NCBI GenBank assembly: GCA_012970285.1
Contig: JIBW01000006.1
Span: 496,001 to 560,000 of the forward strand
Direction of reading: 5' to 3'
DNA length: 64,000 nucleotides
Source: Bacillaceae bacterium JMAK1
Lineage (GTDB): Bacteria > Bacillota > Bacilli > Bacillales > Marinococcaceae
In this document: positions 25,363 to 32,234 of the stretch, piece after piece
Layout of the letters: every line of letters begins with the position of its first letter
Numbering within the stretch: position 1 is the stretch's first letter
Position numbers and translations under genes: made by a program
Notes under the pieces: model-generated
Databases searched by the model: none
What the model was told of the DNA's origin: nothing
What the model saw: the letters and a program-made list of their open reading frames with translations, nothing else

Positions 25363-26223
25363 TCACATTTGATTGTTTTTAAGGTATTCAATGAAGCGAT
25401 GTACAATCGATAAGTTTTGAGTTTGGGGATGATACATCAAATACGTATTTCTCGTAACTGGCTCCCCGGTCTTTCTGTAGATGCCTTGTTTATACAACTG
25501 ATCTGACTCAAGAAGGCAAATGTCAGGCACAATGGCAAACCCGAAGTTCTTTTTGACCATCTCTTTGCATGTCTCGAGTCGGTCGACTTCCATCTCAACT
25601 GTAGGTGGGTTTTTAAACTGGTCGATCCACCACTCATTAATCGTCTCTTTTAAAGAACGATCCGTTTCATAATTAATTAACCTTCGTTCGTCTAATGAAC
25701 CAATGTCAATTTTCTCCTTGGAGATTACTTGTAACTGTTCCTCCCGCAGGAGATATTTCTCGCCGTGCCATGTATAGTCATTACGTACAATTGCTACATG
25801 AACTTGCGACTGTTGCAACATTGCATAAACTTCATTGCTTAGTCCTGATTGTACGTGAAACTGAACATTAGGATAAAGCTCAGAAAACCGGTGTAACATC
25901 TCCGGCAATACATATTGAGCAAAGTTACTCGAAACCCCAATTCGAAGAGTACCTTGGACATTACTTTGCAAGTTTTGTAACTCGTCTTTCGTTCTTTGCA
26001 ATGCCTCTAGCATGTCTTTAGCATATGATACGAGATGCTCTCCCTCTGTTGTGAACTCTAAACCACTTTTCGTTTTATAAAACAACGTAACCCCAAACTC
26101 TGATTCTAGGTTTTTCAATCGATAGCTAAGAGAAGGTTGGGATACGTACAGTTTCTCTGCAGATCGTGTCATATTCTTTTCTTCAAAGATCGTCTTGAGC
26201 ATATACCAATCCTTTTGATCCAT
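25363..26223 (-). CDS. LysR-type regulator of the tricarboxylate module
   Basis: The 286-residue protein starts at ATG 26221-26223 after AGGAGGGTGGATT; the longer upstream frame lacks a ribosome site. The N-terminal winged helix-turn-helix is clear (MTRSAEKLYVSQPSLSYRL, about residues 18-36), followed by a periplasmic-binding-like effector domain. It lies between tcuA (same strand, 107-bp gap) and divergent tctC, as LysR activators of catabolic loci usually do. The effector is probably a tricarboxylate. AT-rich inverted repeats flank it on both sides. Confidence 0.88.
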   Translation of the reverse strand: MDQKDWYMLKTIFEEKNMTRSAEKLYVSQPSLSYRLKNLESEFGVTLFYKTKSGLEFTTEGEHLVSYAKDMLEALQRTKDELQNLQSNVQGTLRIGVSSNFAQYVLPEMLHRFSELYPNVQFHVQSGLSNEVYAMLQQSQVHVAIVRNDYTWHGEKYLLREEQLQVISKEKIDIGSLDERRLINYETDRSLKETINEWWIDQFKNPPTVEMEVDRLETCKEMVKKNFGFAIVPDICLLESDQLYKQGIYRKTGEPVTRNTYLMYHPQTQNLSIVHRFIEYLKNNQM

Positions 26224-26381
26224 AATCCACCCTCCTATTGTGCTAATATTATAAAACAATTTAATCGCATTTAATAAAAAATTATTATTTTATTTATAAT
26301 TATTTTTAGTATATAGTTACCCATACGATATCTAGTCTTAAAAAAGAAAGCGCTTATCCCATTGTGTAATAATTTTTATTC

Positions 26382-26401
26382 TATAATGATAGCGCTATCA
26401 T
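26382..26401 (+). promoter_or_regulatory. tctCBA promoter -10 box overlapping a cre-like palindrome
   Basis: TATAAT at 26382-26387 abuts a perfect 16-bp palindrome ATGATAGCGCTATCAT (26386-26401). The core TGATAGCGCTATCA fits the CcpA catabolite-response consensus TGWNANCGNTNWCA. No good -35 box is at 17 bp, as expected for an activator-dependent promoter. A half-matching site (GAAAGCGCTTATC) lies near 26346-26358. Confidence 0.6.
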
Positions 26402-26426
26402 CGAATACATCTTCAGAGGTGATCGT

Positions 26427-27401
26427 ATGTGGAAACCTGTTTTAAGTAGTCTACCTTTTTTACTGCTTGTCGCTTGTAGTTCAAGTGCCTCAAGCGAAGG
26501 AACTGAGTTCCCAACAGAGCGCATGGAACTCATCGCTCCTGCTTCTCCTGGTGGCGGATGGGACATGACCGCACGTTCCGTTCACCGGGCGATGACAAAT
26601 GATGACATCATTACCCAAGACTTTAACGTTGAAAACATGCCTGGTGGTGGTGGTGAAGTCGGTTGGCAATATTTACAGCGCCAAGATGCTCACTCTACTT
26701 CCGTAAACTCTAGTCTTCTTTTGACAAACAACTTGCTCGGTCAAAGCGACCTGTCTTATGAAGATTTTACACCGATCGCCATGTTACTGACAGAGTGGAT
26801 CGCTTGGGCAACAGCTTCAAATGCTGACGTTCAAGATGCTGATGAATTGATCTCTCAACTACAAGACGATCCAGAGTCACTGATCTTCGGTCTTAGCCCT
26901 GCACTTGGAAGTGGTTACCACCTTTCTACGTCTCAAATCGCAATGCTGTCTGGTGTAGAACCGAGAGATTTACAAGTTCTCGTCTATGACAGTGGTGGCG
27001 AAGCGATGAATGCATTACTAGGTGGCCACATCGACATTCTCGTAAATTCAATGTCTGTATTGTCTAGCCAATATGAAGCAGGCGAAATTGACATTCATGC
27101 CGTAACGTCACCCGAACGATTGGAAATGTTTCCAGATGTCCCAACGTGGCAAGAACTCGGTGTCGATATTGAATTTCCTCATTGGCGCGGGGTGATGGGA
27201 CCACCGGATATGACTGAAGAAGAAATTGCCCAATATGATGAATGGTTTGGTGAAATGGCAGAAAGTGACCAATGGCAACGAGATTTGGAATCAAATATGT
27301 TTTTTGATTTTTATATGGATAGCGAAGAAACAAAAGCTTTTCTAGAAGAACAAGACGCGTTGTTTAATGACATTATTGAAAGTGTTGGCTTAATGCCATA
27401 G
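26427..27401 (+). CDS. tctC: Tripartite tricarboxylate transporter binding protein TctC
   Basis: This 324-residue protein has a lipoprotein signal with lipobox LVAC (Cys17). The family's PASPGGGWDMTARSV substrate-pocket motif follows near residues 38-52. It captures citrate, tricarballylate or another carboxylate outside the membrane and hands it to TctAB. It is first in tctC-B-A with 13-bp gaps. Confidence 0.9.
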   Translation: MWKPVLSSLPFLLLVACSSSASSEGTEFPTERMELIAPASPGGGWDMTARSVHRAMTNDDIITQDFNVENMPGGGGEVGWQYLQRQDAHSTSVNSSLLLTNNLLGQSDLSYEDFTPIAMLLTEWIAWATASNADVQDADELISQLQDDPESLIFGLSPALGSGYHLSTSQIAMLSGVEPRDLQVLVYDSGGEAMNALLGGHIDILVNSMSVLSSQYEAGEIDIHAVTSPERLEMFPDVPTWQELGVDIEFPHWRGVMGPPDMTEEEIAQYDEWFGEMAESDQWQRDLESNMFFDFYMDSEETKAFLEEQDALFNDIIESVGLMP

Positions 27402-27414
27402 AGGTGTCTGTCAC

Positions 27415-27864
27415 ATGTATATTATTCGTTTATCATTACCTGTTCTCTTCATTGTCGTCAGCTTGATTTATGCGGTTATGATCTTTCAATTGCAACCTGC
27501 GATGCTCGGCGAACCCAATGCGCCACGGTATTTTCCACTTATCATCTGTTCTGGAATTCTGATTTTTTCGATTGTCGATTTAATCAATATGAGAAAAGAA
27601 AACGTGAGACAAAACGAAGACTTAGAAATGTTGTCTCGCAAAAGCACATTAAAAATCGTCGGGATCGTTCTCGGCTTCTGTCTCATCTACACGTTAATCT
27701 TTGAACATTTAGGATTCTTGATCTCAACCATCCTTTTCTTAGGAGCGTTACTCTTCTATCTTAACGGTGTTAAGCATTGGATTTTGAATCTTTCAGTAAC
27801 AATCATCACAGCATTTACAACATGGTATACATTCAGTTTCTTGCTCGAAATAAGCTTACCTTAG
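27415..27864 (+). CDS. tctB: Tripartite tricarboxylate transporter small subunit TctB
   Basis: This 149-residue protein has four predicted membrane segments. The PNAPRYFPLIICSGILIF stretch (about residues 35-52) is the conserved A(P)xxFP region of TctB. It is the small membrane subunit of the TctABC symporter and lies between tctC and tctA. Sequence identity in this family is low, so the call leans on topology and context. Confidence 0.86.
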   Translation: MYIIRLSLPVLFIVVSLIYAVMIFQLQPAMLGEPNAPRYFPLIICSGILIFSIVDLINMRKENVRQNEDLEMLSRKSTLKIVGIVLGFCLIYTLIFEHLGFLISTILFLGALLFYLNGVKHWILNLSVTIITAFTTWYTFSFLLEISLP

Positions 27865-27876
27865 GAGGTTGCCGGT

Positions 27877-29382
27877 ATGGACTTTAGCATTATCATCGAT
27901 GGTTTATTTACAGCGCTCCAGCCGATCAACCTCATGTGGTTGGTTATTGGGGCAATACTCGGTACGATTGTCGGAATTCTTCCCGGCCTCGGACCCGCCA
28001 CAGGGATTGCTGTCTTAATCCCTTTAACATTCGGTATGGAACCAATCAGTGCATTAATTTTAATGGCTGCCATCTACTACGGTGCGTTATTTGGCGGATC
28101 AAGAAGTTCGATTTTAATTAATACACCAGGGGATGGATCCTCAATTGCGGCAACATTTGATGGCTATCCAATGACAAAAAAAGGACAAGCCGGGCAGGCG
28201 ATGTCGATTGCGGCAATCGCATCGTTAATCGGTGGGGTTATGGCGATCTTCGGCTTTATTTTCCTTGCCATTCCACTCGCACAATTTGCCTTGAACTTCG
28301 GGCCTGCTGAGTATGTGATGTTGTTTATCTTCGCATTATCTGCGGTCGTTGCTTTATCCATGGGTAATATCGCAAAAGGCTTTTTAACGATGTTTTTAGG
28401 ACTAGGAATTAGCACAATTGGTGTTGATTTACAGTCTGGGGTGCATCGTTTTACATTAGACGTACCACACTTGACCGACGGTATTGATTTCATTGTCATC
28501 ATTATCGGAATTTACGCACTTGGTGAAGTACTGTATAACATGTTCAACATTAATAAGGCGAAGAAACCAGATCAAAATATTGGTAGTAAGTGGTTTACAA
28601 AAGAACAATGGAAAAAATCACTCGCACCGATCTTACGAAGTGGTCCCATTGGTTTCTTCCTCGGTATTCTTCCTGGCTCTGGCGGTACGATCTCATCCTT
28701 ACTCGCTTACAGTACGCAAAAACAAATCGCTAAGAACAAAGAGGAATACGGAAAAGGAGCTGTCGAAGGTCTTGTAGCACCTGAATCCGCGAATAGTTCC
28801 GCAGCTGTCGGCTCGATGATTCCAATGCTTACGATGGCGATTCCAGGTTCTGGAGCTACTGCAGTTATGTTAGGTGCTCTCATAATGATCGGGATACAAC
28901 CAGGACCGCTGTTGTTCGAGAACAGCCCTGATCTCGTTTGGACATTAATTAACTCCATGTTCATTGGGAATATCATTCTTGTTGTCATTAATATCGCAAT
29001 GGTCGGGATGCTAGTGAAAGTACTACATACACCGCCAAAAGTATTGTACCCACTCGTTCTCGTACTTTCGTTCCTCGGTGCGTATACACTTGGGTATAGC
29101 ACTGTAGACTTTTACATCCTAATTCTTGCAGGTGTGCTTGGACTCTTGTTGCGAGTGTTAAACTACCCAGTTGTTCCACTCATCTTGGCATTAATTGTTG
29201 GAAACGATATGGAGCAGAACTTTATGCGTGCAACGGTGATCTATGACGGTCCTGTATCCATTCTTTTCGCATCACCAATTACAATCGGCCTCGCTGTGTT
29301 AACGATTCTTTCTCTATCCTACCCACTCATCATTAAACTACTAGGAAGACGTAAGAAAAAAGACCACCCGATGACCATGTAG
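27877..29382 (+). CDS. tctA: Tripartite tricarboxylate transporter large permease TctA
   Basis: This 501-residue protein has about 11-12 membrane segments. The GIVGILPGLGPATGIAVLIPLT region (near residues 29-52) and the later GFFLGILPGSGGTISSLLAY repeat are the two conserved glycine-rich motifs of TctA. The PESANSSAAVGSMIPMLTMAIPGSGATAVML stretch is also diagnostic, cited here only as a position (about 305-335). It forms the ion-coupled translocation path. It starts after TTAGGAGGTTGCCGGT. Confidence 0.93.
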   Translation: MDFSIIIDGLFTALQPINLMWLVIGAILGTIVGILPGLGPATGIAVLIPLTFGMEPISALILMAAIYYGALFGGSRSSILINTPGDGSSIAATFDGYPMTKKGQAGQAMSIAAIASLIGGVMAIFGFIFLAIPLAQFALNFGPAEYVMLFIFALSAVVALSMGNIAKGFLTMFLGLGISTIGVDLQSGVHRFTLDVPHLTDGIDFIVIIIGIYALGEVLYNMFNINKAKKPDQNIGSKWFTKEQWKKSLAPILRSGPIGFFLGILPGSGGTISSLLAYSTQKQIAKNKEEYGKGAVEGLVAPESANSSAAVGSMIPMLTMAIPGSGATAVMLGALIMIGIQPGPLLFENSPDLVWTLINSMFIGNIILVVINIAMVGMLVKVLHTPPKVLYPLVLVLSFLGAYTLGYSTVDFYILILAGVLGLLLRVLNYPVVPLILALIVGNDMEQNFMRATVIYDGPVSILFASPITIGLAVLTILSLSYPLIIKLLGRRKKKDHPMTM

Positions 29383-29421
29383 AAAAAAGCTTGGGCTCTA
29401 AATAGAGTTCAAGCTTTTTTG
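29383..29421 (+). terminator. Terminator after tctCBA
   Basis: The arms AAAAAAGCTTG and CAAGCTTTTTT, extended inward by GCTCT/AGAGT, form a strong hairpin ending in TTTTTTG. Confidence 0.85.
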
Positions 29422-29550
29422 TATACAGTAATTGCTATCCTTCAAACATGCTTTATAAAACAAAATCCATTATTTCACCTTCAATAGTTAGAGAAAATCC
29501 ATTCTCTTATGTTAGATTATGCGTTATACTACTATTTATAGAAAATTTTA

Positions 29551-29668
29551 AAAAGGGAGGCTATTAAGCGTTTTGAGTGGTCAGACTATTGCCACTACAA
29601 CTTCGAATGTTGCTTCTTTGCGACAGATCCCCATTGTTAAACGCTCTTGAGCGTGCTCTTCTTTTCTA
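29551..29668 (+). promoter_or_regulatory. Candidate structured leader (riboswitch or attenuator) before the permease gene
   Basis: A three-way junction can be drawn. P1 is AGCGTTT 29567-29573 with AAACGCT 29639-29645. P2 is AGTGG 29576-29580 with CCACT 29592-29596. P3 is CAAC 29598-29601 with GTTG 29609-29612. The 3' strand of P1 can instead pair downstream, ACGCT 29641-29645 with AGCGT 29650-29654, ahead of a pyrimidine-rich GCTCTTCTTTTCT. That mutually exclusive pairing is what riboswitches and attenuators use. A strong AAAGGGAGG (29552-29560 region) precedes it with no long gene attached. I could not match it to a known class. Confidence 0.45.
29573..29650 (+). CDS. Possible 25-codon leader peptide
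   Basis: TTG 29573 lies 12 bases after GGGAGG, a full-strength ribosome site that has no other use. The frame runs 25 codons (SGQTIATTTSNVASLRQIP, then IVKRS) to TGA 29648-29650, which falls inside the competing hairpin of the leader. The peptide is rich in Thr and Ser but has no long codon run. The spacing is longer than optimal, so this is a tentative call and an alternative to a pure riboswitch reading. Confidence 0.3.
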   Translation: MSGQTIATTTSNVASLRQIPIVKRS

Positions 29669-29742
29669 AAGGAAAGCAACGAAGACTAGACATTCACAAT
29701 GACAACTCCGATTCACAATCGAGAAAAGAAAGAGAGCGTACT

Positions 29743-30909
29743 ATGGAACCTATTTACTTAGCTGTATTTTTTCTTGCCCTTGTTGCTCTAGGAGAAGTTC
29801 TCTCTATCAAATCAAGAGCAAAAATTCCGACATTACTCGTCGTCATCGGGATCGTATTCATTTTACTTCAAGCCGAAGTGCTTCCGCCTGAATTCATTGA
29901 AGCAACTACATTTGTTGCCTTCGGAAGTATGCTCGTCCCCATTTTAATCGTTCACTTAGGAACGATGATTCCTCTCTCTGTAATGAAGAAGCAATATCAA
30001 GCCGTCATTATTACTGGAATTGGCTTACTCATTTCAGTCGTTTCCGTATTAACGATCGTCACTTTCTTGTTCAACTACGAGACCGCCGTTGCAGGAACTG
30101 GTCCGATTACAGGAGGAATCATTGCATACTTAATTACTGCAGAAGGATTACGCGCTGCTGGTTTGACAACACTCGTTGCCATCCCTGTCACCATCTTCGC
30201 TTTGCAGAACTTTATCGGAATGCCATTAACCTCAATTCTACTTAGTCGCTATGCGAAAAGCATTCGTACCGATACTGACAATCACCATTACGCGAAGCTT
30301 GCAGCAGCCACAGATCAAAAGAAACAAGCAAAGAAACTACTCATTCCTGAGCGTTACTTAGAAAGTAACTTTATCATCTTATTCATCCTTTTCTGCGGTG
30401 GCGCCTTGGCAGTATTTCTTGACCAATTAACTGAAATTAATGCCAGTTTGTTCGCGCTTGTCATTGGTGTAACTGGAACGGCTTTACGTGTATTTCCAGA
30501 AAAAGCGTTAGAGCAAGCAAATAGCTCAGGAATTACGATGGTTGCACTATTTTTCGTCGTCCTTGCTTCCCTCGTTGGGGTGACTTGGAATGAAATTGTT
30601 GCCTCGATCGCTCCTGCACTAGTAATTATGTTCATCGGTATTACAGGACTTGTTCTAGGAGGATTAATCGGCGCAAAAATCTTCAAGTGGAAACCTACAA
30701 AAGCGATCCCTGTTGTTCTTACTGCGCTTTACGGTTTTCCTGGTGATTATTTAATTGTCGAAGAAGTCGCACGAAGTACAGGCCGTGATGAAGTGGAACG
30801 GAAACGAATTATGGACGAACTCGTAGCACCTATGTTAATCGGTGGATTCACTTCTGTAACCGTTGGATCTATCGCGATTGCAAGTATCTTAATTGGAACA
30901 TTATCTTAG
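29743..30909 (+). CDS. Multi-pass membrane protein, putative permease of unidentified family
   Basis: This 388-residue protein starts at ATG 29743 (AAAGAGAG site, weak) and has about ten to eleven membrane segments. A polar central loop (about residues 155-190, AKSIRTDTDNHHYAKLAA) divides two halves. Each half carries glycine-rich stretches: GTGPITGGIIAYLITAEGLR in the first, GITGLVLGGLIGAKI in the second. The halves plus central loop recall GltS/2-hydroxycarboxylate-type ion-coupled carriers, but I cannot name the family. It is 12 bp upstream of an amidohydrolase gene and probably imports that enzyme's substrate. Confidence 0.75.
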   Translation: MEPIYLAVFFLALVALGEVLSIKSRAKIPTLLVVIGIVFILLQAEVLPPEFIEATTFVAFGSMLVPILIVHLGTMIPLSVMKKQYQAVIITGIGLLISVVSVLTIVTFLFNYETAVAGTGPITGGIIAYLITAEGLRAAGLTTLVAIPVTIFALQNFIGMPLTSILLSRYAKSIRTDTDNHHYAKLAAATDQKKQAKKLLIPERYLESNFIILFILFCGGALAVFLDQLTEINASLFALVIGVTGTALRVFPEKALEQANSSGITMVALFFVVLASLVGVTWNEIVASIAPALVIMFIGITGLVLGGLIGAKIFKWKPTKAIPVVLTALYGFPGDYLIVEEVARSTGRDEVERKRIMDELVAPMLIGGFTSVTVGSIAIASILIGTLS

Positions 30910-30921
30910 GGGGACTTAATC

Positions 30922-32157
30922 ATGACAAACTATGCTATCCAAAACGTCACAGTCATTGACGGAACAGGTTCACAAGCGAAAGAAAATCAAACCGTAATTG
31001 TTAAAGACGGAAAAATTGAACAAATCACCTCAAGCAATTCTTCATTGGATTCCTCACTTGAAGTCATTGATGGTGAAGGGAACTATTTACTTCCTGGTCT
31101 AATTGACACTCACGTTCATATGGCCATGCAAATGCGAAATGTTCAAGATACGCTACTAACGCCATTCTCCTTTCGTTTCTACGAGAGCGTTGGTTATTTA
31201 AAAAAGACATTGCATACAGGAATTACAACCGTACGCGATGCAGGTTTCGCTGATGTTGGTATGAAGCGCGCCATTGATCAAGGATTCATTGAAGGCCCAA
31301 GAATGCAAGTGAGCATTAATCCGCTAACGATTACAGGCGGGCACGGCGACAATTGGAATGTTTCTGGTGTCGATACGACGTTCCCTCACTACCCAGGTAT
31401 GCCAAGCGGGTTGTGTGATGGCAAAGAAGAAGTTCGTAAAGTCGTTCGTCAAATGCTTCGCGCTGGCGCGGATGTCATTAAAGTCCATGCAACAGGTGGT
31501 GTTTCAAGCCCGACCGACCACCCTGAATTTACGCAGTTTTCTCAAGAAGAACTCGCTGTGATGGTCGAAGAAGCAACGTTTAGAAACGGTGTCAAAGTGA
31601 TGGCTCATGCACAAGGTGCAGAAGGAATTAAAAACGCCATCCGCGCAGGCATTCATTCCATTGAGCACGGCATCTTCATTGATGACGAAGTGATTGAACT
31701 TATGCTTGAGAACAAAACGTATCTTGTACCGACATTACTAGCTCCAGTAGCCGTGCTCGAAGCAGCTGAGCACTCAAATACGATGGCACCATTTGCCATT
31801 GAAAAATCAAAACAAGTCATCGAAACGCATAAAGAAAGTATCCGAAAAGCTTATGAAGCAGGCGTGAAAATCGCAATGGGTACAGACGCTGGTGTATTCC
31901 CTCACGGCATTAACCTTCGTGAATTAGGCCTAATGTGCGACATCGGGATGAGCCCGATGGAGTCCATTGTTGCAACGACGAAAACGGCTTCTGAATGCAT
32001 GGGCATCGACAAGGAACATGGAACCGTTGAAGCGGGTAAGGTTGCCGATTTAATCCTCGTCAATGAAAATCCATTAGAACGTATCCACGTTCTTGAAGAT
32101 GAACGAAACATCCCGTTCGTTATGAAAGACGGTAAGATCGTCAAAAAGACTTTTTAA
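30922..32157 (+). CDS. Metal-dependent amidohydrolase (imidazolonepropionase/prolidase-like)
   Basis: This 411-residue amidohydrolase has metal ligands His64 and His66 (DTHVH), the likely carbamylated Lys in ADVIKVHATGGV, His in VMAHAQG and SIEHG, and Asp in MGTDAG. The closest groups are imidazolonepropionase-related amidohydrolases and Xaa-Pro or N-acyl-amino-acid hydrolases of the Sgx9260-type. It is co-transcribed with the preceding permease (12-bp gap, AGGGGGAC site), pointing to uptake and hydrolysis of a cyclic amide, dipeptide or N-acylated amino acid. Confidence 0.83.
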   Translation: MTNYAIQNVTVIDGTGSQAKENQTVIVKDGKIEQITSSNSSLDSSLEVIDGEGNYLLPGLIDTHVHMAMQMRNVQDTLLTPFSFRFYESVGYLKKTLHTGITTVRDAGFADVGMKRAIDQGFIEGPRMQVSINPLTITGGHGDNWNVSGVDTTFPHYPGMPSGLCDGKEEVRKVVRQMLRAGADVIKVHATGGVSSPTDHPEFTQFSQEELAVMVEEATFRNGVKVMAHAQGAEGIKNAIRAGIHSIEHGIFIDDEVIELMLENKTYLVPTLLAPVAVLEAAEHSNTMAPFAIEKSKQVIETHKESIRKAYEAGVKIAMGTDAGVFPHGINLRELGLMCDIGMSPMESIVATTKTASECMGIDKEHGTVEAGKVADLILVNENPLERIHVLEDERNIPFVMKDGKIVKKTF

Positions 32158-32170
32158 TGAAATGAAAAGT

Positions 32171-32222
32171 AAGAGAAGGCCTGTGAGGTTTATCGTACAA
32201 CCTTACAGGCCTTCTCTTTTTT
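32171..32222. terminator. Strong bidirectional terminator
   Basis: A 20-bp stem with one wobble (AAGAGAAGGCCTGTGAGGTT with AACCTTACAGGCCTTCTCTT) has T tracts on both strands. It separates the amidohydrolase from the convergent beta-helix gene. Confidence 0.9.
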
Positions 32223-32234
32223 ATTTATACTTCA

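Noticed and set aside
29563-29640. Second leader frame with four Cys starting ATT
   Set aside because: ATT is a rare start and would be only two bases from the ribosome site, so the TTG frame is the better candidate.
29647-29742. 32-codon N-terminal extension of the permease from TTG 29647
   Set aside because: It has no ribosome site and the extension is highly charged before the first membrane segment; ATG 29743 fits the protein start.
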